From NCBI RefSeq assembly GCF_015500095.1, contig NZ_CP062983.1:3100001-3164000 (forward strand): a stretch of 64,000 nucleotides of DNA, in the 5' to 3' direction. This DNA is from Phototrophicus methaneseepsis (lineage in GTDB: Bacteria; Chloroflexota; Anaerolineae; Aggregatilineales; Phototrophicaceae). This document shows positions 17,960 through 27,175 of this stretch, piece by piece. The first letter of the stretch is position 1, and the number at the start of each line of letters is the position of its first letter. The notes under the pieces are model-generated. The model was not told the origin of the DNA, did no database searches, and worked only from the letters and a program-made list of their open reading frames with translations. A program made the translations under genes and the position numbers.

Positions 17960-19510
17960 ATGCCAGATGAGTTGAAGTCTAACCCGTCTCGCGGCGAGGC
18001 GTCTCTCGATGCTGAGCAAAAGCCGGACATTGATACAGACCAACTTATAAGCGATGATGCCAAGCTTGGGCCACTTGCTGACGCCGATACGGATAAACTA
18101 ACAGGGCCGGATGCATCCCAGAGTGATCCGTCAGATGACCCCAACCAGACTGAATCGTACAAAAATGGCGTCAATTCAGCAAGCGCGAAGCCAGATTCGC
18201 CTTCTGCGAGTAAACTCGCGCCGAAGGTAAAATCCGCACGGGCGATTCCATCACTGCCCAAGGCAGATGACCTCAAAGCGGCTTCTCGCGATCAATCAGA
18301 CGATGACAAGATTGATGATGACGACTTAGAAACTGAACCGCCAGCGATGATAACACCTGCTCGCTTACCGTTTGATCCCCCACCGACACAAGGGAAGCGA
18401 TTTAAGGAAATCCGTTTGTCACATGACGATGAAGTCGAAAAAACGGCAGTTCCGGTACCGCCTGAGGATCAGCCGAAGGTTAGTGCGTCTACTGCGAAAG
18501 AAACTTCCGAAACGTCATCTGATGCGGAAAAGTCGAAAGATTCAACCCTGGAGGCCTCACAACCTGCTGAGGTCGCTGCCAGGAAGGAGCCATCTGGCGA
18601 CGACGATGCACCCGCAATGCCGGCTGTCTGGCTGGAAGATGCGACAGACCGCCCAGATACAAACCCACTGCATCCCTCGACACGCCAGCCACGCCGACCC
18701 TATAACTGGCAGTTGCAGCGTAATGCGCTTGAAAATGACGCTGATGCGAGCGCACAAGCGGAAGAATCCAGCGAACAACAGGCCCTGGCTCCTGAAGCGC
18801 GTGCGACCGGCGATACATCTAGCGATACACCTAAAGAGAAGCCAGAATCTACGACGGACGAAAATCAGGCGCCCGCTGTTAAGATTGATCTCTCTCAGCT
18901 TGATGCCGATAAGACAGCGCCTTCTGTTTCAGGGGCTAAAGCTGTTCCGGGCATGCCCGCATCAGCGGCAGCGACAGAGCATGATCGCGGTACAAGCGAT
19001 TTAACGAGCCCATCTACGAATCCGCCAGGGCAGGATAGCGAGCCGCCTCGTTCAGCATTTACCTTTTCGATGGATGAGGAAGAACTGGGCAACGATACAG
19101 CCGTTCTTTCTAAAGAGAACCGTACGTTCCAGCGTGCCATCAATAAGCAAGAGCCTGCTGTTGGTACATCAACCCTCGGTGAACAGCGTGAAGTCATTCT
19201 CGTCATCCGTGGGATGATTGAGCGCCTAACGATTACGGAAAAGATGCCCTTTACATTGGGCCGTTTTGAGTTGGGGCGTAAAGAATCTACAGAAGTTGAT
19301 CTGACGCCTTATGGTGCCCTGGACCGCGGTGTATCGCGTGTACATGCCCAACTGCACCTGAAAGGCGACCATCTCTTTGTGACGGACCTGGGTAGCACAA
19401 ATGGGACTTATCTGGCTGGTGCACGGCTAGAACCAAATGAGCCTAAACTCCTGCGAAAAGGTGATGAACTATTGATCGGTCGCTTGTCGGTCCAGGTTAT
19501 GTTCCGCTAA
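17960..19510 (+). CDS. FHA-domain protein with long acidic disordered N-terminus
   Basis: This is a 516-residue protein. The first 420 residues are low-complexity and rich in Asp, Ser, Glu, Pro and Ala, and are predicted disordered. Residues about 425-515 form an FHA domain with LGRFELGR, SRVHAQL and DLGSTNGTYLAG, which in this fold bind phosphothreonine peptides. It is probably an adaptor of Ser/Thr kinase signalling, but no kinase or phosphatase gene is in the window. AGGAT precedes the ATG, and a TATACT element lies at 17908-17913 without a convincing -35. Confidence 0.88.
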   Translation: MPDELKSNPSRGEASLDAEQKPDIDTDQLISDDAKLGPLADADTDKLTGPDASQSDPSDDPNQTESYKNGVNSASAKPDSPSASKLAPKVKSARAIPSLPKADDLKAASRDQSDDDKIDDDDLETEPPAMITPARLPFDPPPTQGKRFKEIRLSHDDEVEKTAVPVPPEDQPKVSASTAKETSETSSDAEKSKDSTLEASQPAEVAARKEPSGDDDAPAMPAVWLEDATDRPDTNPLHPSTRQPRRPYNWQLQRNALENDADASAQAEESSEQQALAPEARATGDTSSDTPKEKPESTTDENQAPAVKIDLSQLDADKTAPSVSGAKAVPGMPASAAATEHDRGTSDLTSPSTNPPGQDSEPPRSAFTFSMDEEELGNDTAVLSKENRTFQRAINKQEPAVGTSTLGEQREVILVIRGMIERLTITEKMPFTLGRFELGRKESTEVDLTPYGALDRGVSRVHAQLHLKGDHLFVTDLGSTNGTYLAGARLEPNEPKLLRKGDELLIGRLSVQVMFR

Positions 19511-19556
19511 AAGCTTCGCCAACACCTGCATTGCTTTGGGTGCCGTTTCTGCTTCC

Positions 19557-19608
19557 GTATCTTACGTTCTGTATCTTACGTTCTGTATCTTACGTTCTGT
19601 ATCTTACG
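19557..19608 (+). repeat. 14-nt tandem repeat, 3.7 copies
   Basis: GTATCTTACGTTCT repeats without error at 19557-19570, 19571-19584 and 19585-19598, followed by a partial copy to 19608. It lies between the FHA gene and hpt, 26 nt upstream of a TATAAT element. Perfect copies suggest recent slippage expansion, so copy number may vary between strains. It would lie at or upstream of the -35 region of hpt. Confidence 0.9.
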
Positions 19609-19633
19609 CATCGCGCCGCCAGAGTGCCCTTGC

Positions 19634-19639
19634 TATAAT
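19634..19639 (+). promoter_or_regulatory. Consensus -10 element of hpt
   Basis: TATAAT lies 26 nt before the hpt ATG, preceded by TTGC as a possible extended element. No good -35 hexamer lies 16-18 nt upstream; that region is just after the 14-nt tandem repeat. Confidence 0.45.
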
Positions 19640-19665
19640 AGGCGTGCATCTAAAAGGCGGAGTTT

Positions 19666-20229
19666 ATGGCACAAAATTACCAAACATTTCTCAAAGAAGT
19701 CCTCATCGACGAAAACACGTTGCAAGCGCGCATTGTGGAACTGGGCAAACAGATTTCCGCTGATTATGCTGATTGCGATGATCTGTTGTTGTTATGCATT
19801 CTCAAAGGCGGGGTCATGTTTTTGTGTGACCTGGCGCGCCATATTGAGGTGCCCCATGCAATGGATTTTATGGCAGCCAGCAGCTATGGTATCGGGGCGC
19901 GTGCGACAACAGGCTCTGTACGCATTGATATGGATATTACGGTGCCCGTTAAAGACCGTCATGTGCTCATTGTAGAAGACATCATCGACAGTGGTTATAC
20001 GCTCAGCTTTGTGATGGATACGCTCAAAGTACGTAACCCGGCCAGCCTCAAATTGTGTACGCTGCTGAATAAGGCATCACGTCGTGAGGTGGATATTATG
20101 GTCGATTATGTGGGCTTCGAGATTGAGAATAAGTTCGTCTTTGGGTATGGCCTGGACCTAGATGAGAAGTATCGTAACCTGCCTTTCATCGGTGTGGTTG
20201 ACGAGGATGCCCTGAAGAATGATGCATAA
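19666..20229 (+). CDS. hpt: Hypoxanthine phosphoribosyltransferase
   Basis: A 187-residue type I phosphoribosyltransferase for purine salvage, making IMP or GMP from hypoxanthine or guanine and PRPP. The PRPP loop VLIVEDIIDSGYTLS is present near residues 102-116, and KGGVMFLCDLAR lies near residue 45. Length is typical. GGCGGAG precedes the ATG. Its 3' end overlaps the start of the tRNA nucleotidyltransferase by 11 nt, which indicates an operon. Confidence 0.95.
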   Translation: MAQNYQTFLKEVLIDENTLQARIVELGKQISADYADCDDLLLLCILKGGVMFLCDLARHIEVPHAMDFMAASSYGIGARATTGSVRIDMDITVPVKDRHVLIVEDIIDSGYTLSFVMDTLKVRNPASLKLCTLLNKASRREVDIMVDYVGFEIENKFVFGYGLDLDEKYRNLPFIGVVDEDALKNDA

Positions 20230-21676
20230 TCCTATGCCTGATATGACACCCCATGCCCCTGCGCGCTGTCCGCTCCTCTGGCCGGATTGGGTGCTGGATT
20301 TACAGGAAGTGCTGCTGGCCCAGGCGGACGTTCCCCCTGTGTATATTGTGGGTGGTGCAGTGCGTGATGCGCTCAGGGGCCAGCCTGTCAAAGATGTGGA
20401 CCTGACCACTCAAAAGGGCGCTATCCGCCTGGCACGTATCATTACCAATGCGCTGGATGGCGATATCTTCATCATGGATGAAGAACGTGGCGTGGCGCGG
20501 GTCTTTTATCGCACAGTGGATGGCGAGCAGTTAACGCTAGATGTGGCGGATTATCGTGGCGATACCTTCTCCGATGATCTGATTGATCGCGACTTTACAA
20601 TTAATGCGATGGCGGTGGACTTCTTGGGGGATATGTCCCTGCTGGTTGATCCTCTCAATGGTGAGAAAGATTTATTCGATGGCTTGCTGCGTCGCTGCCA
20701 TCCGCAGGCGATAACGAAAGACCCTATACGGGCATTGCGTGGTGTGCGCCAGAGCGTGCAGTTTAATTTGCGCATTGAGCCACAGACGCTAATCGATATG
20801 CGCGCCCAGGCTGCTTCAATCCCGCAAACATCGCCGGAGCGGGTTCGTGATGAAGTGTTCGGTCTGTTGGCCTTGGCGCGTCCGCATAGTGCATGGCGTA
20901 TTGCCAGGGTAGTCGGCATTCTGGATGTCATTTTACCGCCTATGCAAACTATAACGGGCGAGGCGTGGAATCGAACGTTAAATGCGATAGAGCGCCTGGG
21001 GGATATTCTGCTTGCGATCAGCCCACGGCGAACCGATAACACAGCGGCTGTCTTCGACCTGGGGATGATGGTGATGCAGTTTGACCGTTACCGGGCGGAG
21101 ATCAATCGTTACGTTGATGAATTATGGCCTAATAATCGCTCAACACGGAGTTTGCTGCTGCTGGCAGCCCTATTGCATGGTCTCAATGATGATGAGCAGG
21201 GCATTGCCAATGTCGAGGATTGTATTGATGCGTTGCGCCTGAGTGTGCCAGAAAAGAAACGTATTCTGGCGTGCTTACAAGGGGCAGAACACGTGCTGGC
21301 GCTCGACGAAGCATCTGATTTAACGGTACATCGCTTCTGGTATCAATGGGGTGACGCGGGACTTAGCGCTGTCCTGATCGCGCTAGGACTTTATCGCGCG
21401 CACCATAGTATCGAATTCCAGCAAACTGCATGGTTAGAGTTGATTGATCGGACGCGGTCCATTCTGGCTGCTTACTTTGATCTACATGATGAGATTGTGT
21501 CCCCACCTATACTGGTTGATGGTAATGACCTCATTGAGACTTTTAAGCTCAAGCGAGGCCCGATCATCGGCCAATTGCTCACGCTTATCCGGGAAGCCCA
21601 GGTGACCAAACAGGTCCAAACGGCCCAGGAGGCGCTGGACCTCGCGGCTGTGTATCTGGCCCAACGCGCTAACTGA
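20219..21676 (+). CDS. CCA tRNA nucleotidyltransferase / poly(A) polymerase family protein
   Basis: This 485-residue class II nucleotidyltransferase has YIVGGAVRDALRG and the catalytic DVDLTT pair near residues 40-63, then the RDFTINAMAVDF segment. DPIRALRGVR is the neck motif. A C-terminal helical region follows. Such enzymes add or repair the tRNA 3' CCA. That role fits here because the initiator tRNA at 60613 has no encoded CCA. A C-terminal HD-type motif is not obvious. The gene overlaps hpt by 11 nt and converges on rsmD with a 9-nt gap. Confidence 0.9.
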   Translation: MMHNPMPDMTPHAPARCPLLWPDWVLDLQEVLLAQADVPPVYIVGGAVRDALRGQPVKDVDLTTQKGAIRLARIITNALDGDIFIMDEERGVARVFYRTVDGEQLTLDVADYRGDTFSDDLIDRDFTINAMAVDFLGDMSLLVDPLNGEKDLFDGLLRRCHPQAITKDPIRALRGVRQSVQFNLRIEPQTLIDMRAQAASIPQTSPERVRDEVFGLLALARPHSAWRIARVVGILDVILPPMQTITGEAWNRTLNAIERLGDILLAISPRRTDNTAAVFDLGMMVMQFDRYRAEINRYVDELWPNNRSTRSLLLLAALLHGLNDDEQGIANVEDCIDALRLSVPEKKRILACLQGAEHVLALDEASDLTVHRFWYQWGDAGLSAVLIALGLYRAHHSIEFQQTAWLELIDRTRSILAAYFDLHDEIVSPPILVDGNDLIETFKLKRGPIIGQLLTLIREAQVTKQVQTAQEALDLAAVYLAQRAN

Positions 21677-21685
21677 ATAGGCTTA

Positions 21686-22252
21686 TTAACCCGAAGTACC
21701 AACGCGTTCATAGAAGATCAGCAGCGTGCTGCCATACACACGCCGATCATACTCCTGAATATGATCGAAGTAGGCGGTTTCGTCTTCGCTCGGGTCAATT
21801 TGTACGATGATAATCGTCTCATCGTTAATCCAGGCGGGCGTTTCGTCTATTGCGCGCAGGACGTTTATCCAAGTGCCTTTATACTGCGGTGGTGCAATGT
21901 AAATATAGTCAAATGCTTGTGTAGGGCCGCGCTTGATGAGGCTGAGTGCATCCATCATGCTGATCTCTGCCTGGTCTGCGAGGCCTGTGGTTTGTAGATT
22001 TTCGCGGATCGTTTGCAGGGCTTTTCTATCCAGTTCGTTGAATAGTGCCATCTCTGCGCCGCGGCTGAGCGCCTCAATACCGACGCTGCCCGTTCCTGCA
22101 AATAAATCCAGGAATTTGCTCCCAACGACATACGAGCCGAGGATGCTAAACAGGGCCTCTTTGACACGATCCATGATAGGGCGCGTGCTATCGCCTGGGA
22201 CGAGCTTCAAGCGTTTACCTTTTGCGCTCCCGGCAATGACTCGTATTGGCAT
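21686..22252 (-). CDS. rsmD: 16S rRNA (guanine966-N2)-methyltransferase
   Basis: This 188-residue SAM-dependent methyltransferase begins MPIRVIAGSAKGKRL and has RPIMDRVKEALFSIL, both diagnostic of RsmD. SAM motif I is FLDLFAGTGSVGIEALSRGA (residues 47-66). The usual (D/N)PPY/F active-site motif reads APPQY (residues 120-124), with Ala in place of the acidic or amide residue. The start overlaps the upstream gene's stop as TAATG. Confidence 0.88.
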   Translation of the reverse strand: MPIRVIAGSAKGKRLKLVPGDSTRPIMDRVKEALFSILGSYVVGSKFLDLFAGTGSVGIEALSRGAEMALFNELDRKALQTIRENLQTTGLADQAEISMMDALSLIKRGPTQAFDYIYIAPPQYKGTWINVLRAIDETPAWINDETIIIVQIDPSEDETAYFDHIQEYDRRVYGSTLLIFYERVGTSG

Positions 22253-23241
22253 TAGTGCATGTCTCTTTCTACGGCATCACGTGCCGCCTGTATATTGGAT
22301 AGCGGGCATGTTACAGGGATAGGACCCCCTGCACCCAGAATAAACCGCCGATGTTGCGTTTCCGCTTGGGCGTGGCGAGCCGCATCTCGTATGATGGCTG
22401 GTGTGCCATGATGAAGATGTGCATCGGCAGAAAGCCCCCCCATGACGGATCCCGTAAAGACACTACGACCTGTAATCAGATTTGGGTCTGTGCCTTGGTC
22501 ATCCCAGGTAAGCACCTGTGCCGGATAGCTGGAGACATAGGTCACCAGTGGGGCGGTGCCTCGTAGTTCCGCCATATTGAGCCATAGGCGAGGTAGTAAT
22601 GCGTCGAAGACGGTCCAATCATAGGGCGCGCCGAACTCGCCATATTCACTCTGGGATAAATAGCCCAGGTCGGCATTCTCCATAATATAGTATATGCCAG
22701 CAATGCGAGTCCGTTGTAGGGCTTCTATCACGCGCAAAACACTCTCTGTGAGGATGCTCAGCCCTGTCTTGACGCGCTCTGGATAAGTGCGGAGATGTCT
22801 CAGCAGTTGATCTGGCCCTGCGAGTTTCGCCGCTAAACTCAGTGGGCTATATACCTGGAACAAGAGGGGAATCTCTTCGCTGACGGCATTTTCCAGCAGG
22901 TTGACGCAGGCGATCTGTTGAGACAGAGCACCTCTCGTCGGTTCCAGCGTGCGTAACTCAGTCCATCCCAGGGAGCGGCTGATGATGTGCTTGGTAATCT
23001 GGCGCATGCCGCTGGTATGGCCTGTCCATGCATCCTGAACGCCATAGTCGATGACGCTATAGTTTGCGGATGGCGTGATGATGAGCGCATCCCAATCATA
23101 CTGCTGTTGGAAGAGTATGTGCGCGCGTGCCAGGTCTGCGGCGCGCTGATCATCCCCCGGCCAGTAGCGATACAAAATTGCGGGTGCCCGATCAACGGCG
23201 TCACCCGCAATGCTCGCTTTTAAGCGTTCTTGTTTATTCAT
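22252..23241 (-). CDS. URO-D superfamily protein
   Basis: This 329-residue protein resembles the uroporphyrinogen decarboxylase/MtaA-type fold: N-terminal NKQERLKASIAGDAVDRAPA, a central YIMENADLGYLS segment and C-terminal FILGAGGPIPVTCPLSNIQAA. The RQAGRYLPEY motif of true HemE is missing, so a heme-pathway role is doubtful; a methyltransferase-like or unknown role is possible. It is coupled to rsmD by a TAATG overlap. No corrinoid protein or heme gene is adjacent. Confidence 0.8.
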   Translation of the reverse strand: MNKQERLKASIAGDAVDRAPAILYRYWPGDDQRAADLARAHILFQQQYDWDALIITPSANYSVIDYGVQDAWTGHTSGMRQITKHIISRSLGWTELRTLEPTRGALSQQIACVNLLENAVSEEIPLLFQVYSPLSLAAKLAGPDQLLRHLRTYPERVKTGLSILTESVLRVIEALQRTRIAGIYYIMENADLGYLSQSEYGEFGAPYDWTVFDALLPRLWLNMAELRGTAPLVTYVSSYPAQVLTWDDQGTDPNLITGRSVFTGSVMGGLSADAHLHHGTPAIIRDAARHAQAETQHRRFILGAGGPIPVTCPLSNIQAARDAVERDMH

Positions 23242-23289
23242 GCAGATCGATATTCACGCAATCCGCTCAGGTTACAGATCAAAAAGCGT

Positions 23290-23655
23290 CTACTCTGCTT
23301 CTGCAGGCGCTTTGACCTCATCCAGACGCTGGTTAATCATACGAACCAGCATCAGGTAACGGTCATCTTCGTATGTGTCGAGGTCGTTGGAGCCATGATG
23401 ACCATCGACAACAGAGGTCACATCGACAGCCTGTAAAGAGGCTTTTGCGAGGTCCAGCGCTTTGGTGAAGGCTTCTGCGGCACCCGGCTTATCCCCCGTG
23501 CTGACCAGAGATAGCCCCTTGCCATAAAGTGCGTCGATGTTGTTTGGTGTCTTACGCAGGATTTCCTCGTAGATATCGAGCGCAGCTTTATAATCTTTTT
23601 GGCGATGCAAAGCCCAGGCTTGCCCAATTCGCTCTTCAGTCGGCATCGTTGACAT
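23290..23655 (-). CDS. Small TPR protein
   Basis: This 121-residue soluble protein has about two TPR units (residues 7-70: IGQAWALHRQKDYKAALDIY and the following repeat) and a C-terminal helix. It probably mediates protein contacts. It lies 48 nt upstream of the URO-D-like gene on the same strand, so co-transcription is possible. Specific function unknown. Confidence 0.75.
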   Translation of the reverse strand: MSTMPTEERIGQAWALHRQKDYKAALDIYEEILRKTPNNIDALYGKGLSLVSTGDKPGAAEAFTKALDLAKASLQAVDVTSVVDGHHGSNDLDTYEDDRYLMLVRMINQRLDEVKAPAEAE

Positions 23656-23784
23656 AGTAAACCCCTTTGACGGATGTGTTGAAGTTTCTACTTTTCCATA
23701 GAGTGGTGCCTATTGTACAGAGCGATGCATATGATGACAAGCAAAAGGGTGAGTCCACCAGAAGAAGGGTCGCCTGATAAGAGG

Positions 23785-26076
23785 CTATTCGACAGTAATG
23801 ACCTGCGGTACGGTCAGTTGGCTGCCCAGGATACTCCCGGCTCGGTCGAAGAACGTCAGTGCGTCAATATCACTGCATACGTCATTTGTGCATTCTTGTA
23901 TTTCCATGCTGAGGATATAACGCCCCGGCGCTAAACCAGCCGGAATCGCGACTTCTGCTGTGTCCGCGACCGTGCGGCCACGTATCCATCGCCGTGTTGG
24001 GATTGAGCTGAGGGAGGTCATCGGGCTTTGCCACGGCGTATTGCCACTGGTCACATCGCGTAAAATCAAGCGGCGTTGATAGTTGCCTGTTAGAAAGCGA
24101 CTGCTGCGCCAATATGTCGTCACCGTGAGGCTGTCGCCGGGTGAGACGACCGTTTTACTTAGGCGGGCTGCTATGGCATCCAGTCCAACATCTGTACGGT
24201 TATCCATACGGATTGCACCCTGAAGCGTATAATTAGGCGAGGCACGCAGTGGCAATAGATTGTTGGGGGCATTTGCCAGGGCGACCAAGCCTAAAAATAG
24301 GATGATCACCAGGCTTGCCATTCTTCTGTCATCAGCATTAAGCAGTGCATCATCATAGTAACGGCGTGGCCCTGCTTGACGTAAGCGACGCCTCAGCAGC
24401 AGGATAGCCAGTATGAGTGCGACTGCTGCGAGCAACCATGCTGCCGTCCGAGTTGTTGTTGAGCCTAAAAGAATCGTCAAAGTGCTTGTTGTACGAATCT
24501 CCGGCAGTGAAATTTCCAGAAGGCCGTTATTAGCACGGCGTGATATGGGCAGGGCTTGCCCTTCGAGATAGGCTTCCCACCCAGGGTAGTATGCTTGCTG
24601 TACTTCAACAAGTTGGGAAGCGAACGAGCGAATTTGGTATGTTTGCTCGTGCGTCCCATTGCTTAAGAGGGTCGTCAGGCTCTGGAGCTGGCGTCTATCA
24701 CTGCCCCCAAAGCGGTTGATATCGTTGGCTAGATAGCCATTTTGTAAAGTCAGGCTCATTGGTAGGGTGGGTTCATGCGCGATGGGCACAGGCTGCCAGG
24801 GCGGCAAAGTCGCTATGCCGTAGCCTTGCTGCTCGTACTGAAAGATGCTTTGTGCGTCGATGCTGGTCATGCTGTTCGTCGGCTGTGGGAGGAAAAAGAC
24901 AGGAACCGAGAACAGCAACACGGATAGCAGGACCGCCCCAAAGAAGATGCGCGTGGTGCGCAATGGTAAAATTTGCCGCCAACCTAAGATGCCTGCCCCG
25001 CTAACAGCATAACAAAAGCTTATAGGGCCTAATAACCAGCTTGCATCTGGGAGCCACAGAATGGCTATTAGCGTTGTCGTAAAGCCAATCAGGAAATATG
25101 TCAGCGAAGGCGTGATATATTGCTTCTGAACCCAGGCCGTGAGAGCCAGGATATTGCATAAGATGAGTGCCCAACCGAGCGTCATCTGTGGCTGAATGAG
25201 CAAGAAGGCCGGGTCTACCTGGATAAGTGGTGCGAGCAAATTGCCCAGGTTCAGCGGTGGCCGCTCAAACGTTGGCGATTGTGCGACCCAATACACAGCG
25301 TTATATTCGCTCAGAGCTGGCAGCCAGTAAAATGCAGCCAACAGGGCCCCGATGCTTAGTGCCCCTATAGCGGCCTTGAGCCGCTGCGGAGTTGTGTTGA
25401 AGCTTAAGGGGATGCTCAATACAAGGGCTGCCATGGCATAACGAGGTTCTGTTAGCAGTAGGGCCGCGCTCAAGCCGATGACAATAATCTGATCATAAGG
25501 TTCATTTTGTTTATAAAGCCGGCTTATCGCCCATAAGAAACCGGGTAACAGGGCCATTGCGACGCACGCTGAGAGATCCCCTAATGCATAGGGTGCTGTC
25601 AGGCCAAGGTAAGGGCTGGAAACATATAATAAAGCTGCCAGGAGCCCTGCCGCTGCGTTGGATTGCTTCATGACAAAGCTGTACATGCCCATACTTGCGA
25701 GGCAAATCGCCATAATATAGATGATGCGTACAGCCTGACTGGCATCTTCTGTGATGAATAATTGGATCATGGCTGCTGCGTAAGTTGCGCCAGGGGGGTA
25801 AAATTCAGGAATGGGCGCACCATAACCGTCGGCGCTATATGCGGACCATCGCGGATAGAGCCGTCCTTCACTCAGGCTTTCTGCTGTTTCCCACGTGCGG
25901 TAAACAGCACGTTCGCTGCCATTCTGGATCGGCAAGGTGGGGTAGCGGACGAAGGGCCATGCAACCGCGAGCCCGAATAAGAGGGCAAGCAGCACGCCCC
26001 AATCTGTGCCACGCGAGGCGCGTCGCATCCAATCCGGTTGTTCGTGTTTAGGGATGACGGGTACCGTGCTCATCAT
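23785..26076 (-). CDS. Large multi-pass membrane protein (GT-C/YfhO-like)
   Basis: This 763-residue protein has an N-terminal cytoplasmic segment, about ten to twelve membrane helices to roughly residue 370, an external region, one more helix pair (about 540-610) and a C-terminal beta-rich domain. Motifs such as RLYPRWSAYSADGYGAP and FYPPGATY resemble the first loop of GT-C-type or YfhO/6-pyruvoyl-tetrahydropterin-related membrane proteins. This suggests a role in surface polysaccharide or glycolipid assembly. No lipid-carrier motif is certain. Start may be the second Met. Confidence 0.75.
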   Translation of the reverse strand: MMSTVPVIPKHEQPDWMRRASRGTDWGVLLALLFGLAVAWPFVRYPTLPIQNGSERAVYRTWETAESLSEGRLYPRWSAYSADGYGAPIPEFYPPGATYAAAMIQLFITEDASQAVRIIYIMAICLASMGMYSFVMKQSNAAAGLLAALLYVSSPYLGLTAPYALGDLSACVAMALLPGFLWAISRLYKQNEPYDQIIVIGLSAALLLTEPRYAMAALVLSIPLSFNTTPQRLKAAIGALSIGALLAAFYWLPALSEYNAVYWVAQSPTFERPPLNLGNLLAPLIQVDPAFLLIQPQMTLGWALILCNILALTAWVQKQYITPSLTYFLIGFTTTLIAILWLPDASWLLGPISFCYAVSGAGILGWRQILPLRTTRIFFGAVLLSVLLFSVPVFFLPQPTNSMTSIDAQSIFQYEQQGYGIATLPPWQPVPIAHEPTLPMSLTLQNGYLANDINRFGGSDRRQLQSLTTLLSNGTHEQTYQIRSFASQLVEVQQAYYPGWEAYLEGQALPISRRANNGLLEISLPEIRTTSTLTILLGSTTTRTAAWLLAAVALILAILLLRRRLRQAGPRRYYDDALLNADDRRMASLVIILFLGLVALANAPNNLLPLRASPNYTLQGAIRMDNRTDVGLDAIAARLSKTVVSPGDSLTVTTYWRSSRFLTGNYQRRLILRDVTSGNTPWQSPMTSLSSIPTRRWIRGRTVADTAEVAIPAGLAPGRYILSMEIQECTNDVCSDIDALTFFDRAGSILGSQLTVPQVITVE

Positions 26077-26151
26077 GTATTCTAGTGTAAGGCGTAACCT
26101 GTTACTTGGTGCGCAAAGAAACGGTCAGTTCGCTAGAAAAGTTGTTATATT

Positions 26152-26628
26152 TTGCCTGCCTCGATTGAAATTGTACCTGCTCAATTGGAGCATCTTCACC
26201 TTTTATCGGAATTTTGGTATGACGCTCTTGTGCTTCGTCAGCAGATGAGCCGAAAATACCCCTTGCCGCCTCAGCCACGCCAGGGCTGGGAATCTGCTGC
26301 TGCGGAATGGTTAAATAATGAGGATATTTGTTTTCAGGTTGCTTTTTTGCGGGGGGAGCTGATCGGTTGTATACAAGCCGATATCGTGCAGGATGTACCG
26401 CAATTGCCTTATGGGCGTATTAATCAGTTGATATTGGATATGCATGCACAGCAAGCCGTCCACGGGCTTGGGCAAGCGCTGGTAGATGTTGCCAAAGCGT
26501 GGTTGGCTGAGCGGGGCATCACACAGATAATGATTCACACGCCGATGCTGACGCCAGTTGAACAAGCTTTCTGGCGGGGGGTAGGCATTACGAAAAAGGA
26601 CGACATCTTTTGGCTGATGATTGGTTGA
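26152..26628 (+). CDS. GNAT-family acetyltransferase
   Basis: A 158-residue GNAT-like protein. The acetyl-CoA motif region reads QLILDMHAQQAVHGLGQALVD (residues 93-113), with a relaxed Q/R-x-x-G-x-G/A. The start is a TTG with no clear ribosome site, so the N-terminus is uncertain. It overlaps the next GNAT gene by 19 nt, and the two look like a duplicated or co-working pair. Substrate unknown. Confidence 0.68.
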   Translation: MPASIEIVPAQLEHLHLLSEFWYDALVLRQQMSRKYPLPPQPRQGWESAAAEWLNNEDICFQVAFLRGELIGCIQADIVQDVPQLPYGRINQLILDMHAQQAVHGLGQALVDVAKAWLAERGITQIMIHTPMLTPVEQAFWRGVGITKKDDIFWLMIG

Positions 26629-27110
26629 TCCGTCCGGCACGCATAGAAGATACCCAGGCCATAGGGCTGTTATGGGAGCAGCTTGTTGCATTCCATCGTG
26701 AGCGTGATACGGCGATGCCGATCGCAACCTCAGATGGTGCATATCGCTATTCGCAGCGCATTGCAAACCGTTTGCATGATCCTTATGTCCATACGCTTGT
26801 CGCTGAGTATGATGGCGAGGTGGTGGGCTATGTCCTTGGGAATATTATTGATTTGCTGCCGGAGATGTTCGAGGCTGAGAGGGCTGGCTTCCTGGCAGAT
26901 ATTTATGTGGTGCCAGGATTGCGTGGGCAGGGTATTGGGCACGGGCTGGTTAAGGCGCTAATGGCCTGGTTTCGTGGGCGTGGTATTGAGCACGTGGAAT
27001 GGTATGTGGCATCAGCAAATCCGGATGGTATTGCTTTTTGGGAATCTATAGGTGGGCGAGAAGTCATGCGCCGGATGCGTGTGTCGCTCAAAAATGATGA
27101 TGCATCGTAA
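26610..27110 (+). CDS. GNAT-family acetyltransferase
   Basis: This 166-residue protein has a classic GNAT motif A (DIYVVPGLRGQGIGHGLVKAL) and a C-terminal EWYVASANPDGIAFWESIG segment. TTG start with AAGGA 9 nt upstream, inside the preceding GNAT gene. It transfers an acetyl group from acetyl-CoA to an unidentified amine. The motif is better preserved than in its neighbour. Confidence 0.85.
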   Translation: MADDWLIRPARIEDTQAIGLLWEQLVAFHRERDTAMPIATSDGAYRYSQRIANRLHDPYVHTLVAEYDGEVVGYVLGNIIDLLPEMFEAERAGFLADIYVVPGLRGQGIGHGLVKALMAWFRGRGIEHVEWYVASANPDGIAFWESIGGREVMRRMRVSLKNDDAS

Positions 27111-27175
27111 TGCTTGCATCGCATATTTGCTTGACGGGTATTGTAGATTGATACGCACTGAAGAGGGCTGAACGC

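Noticed and set aside
19536-19763. A 75-codon ORF running through the 14-nt tandem repeat into hpt
   Set aside because: The frame results from the repeat (its unit is translated in changing frames) and it overlaps the certain start of hpt.
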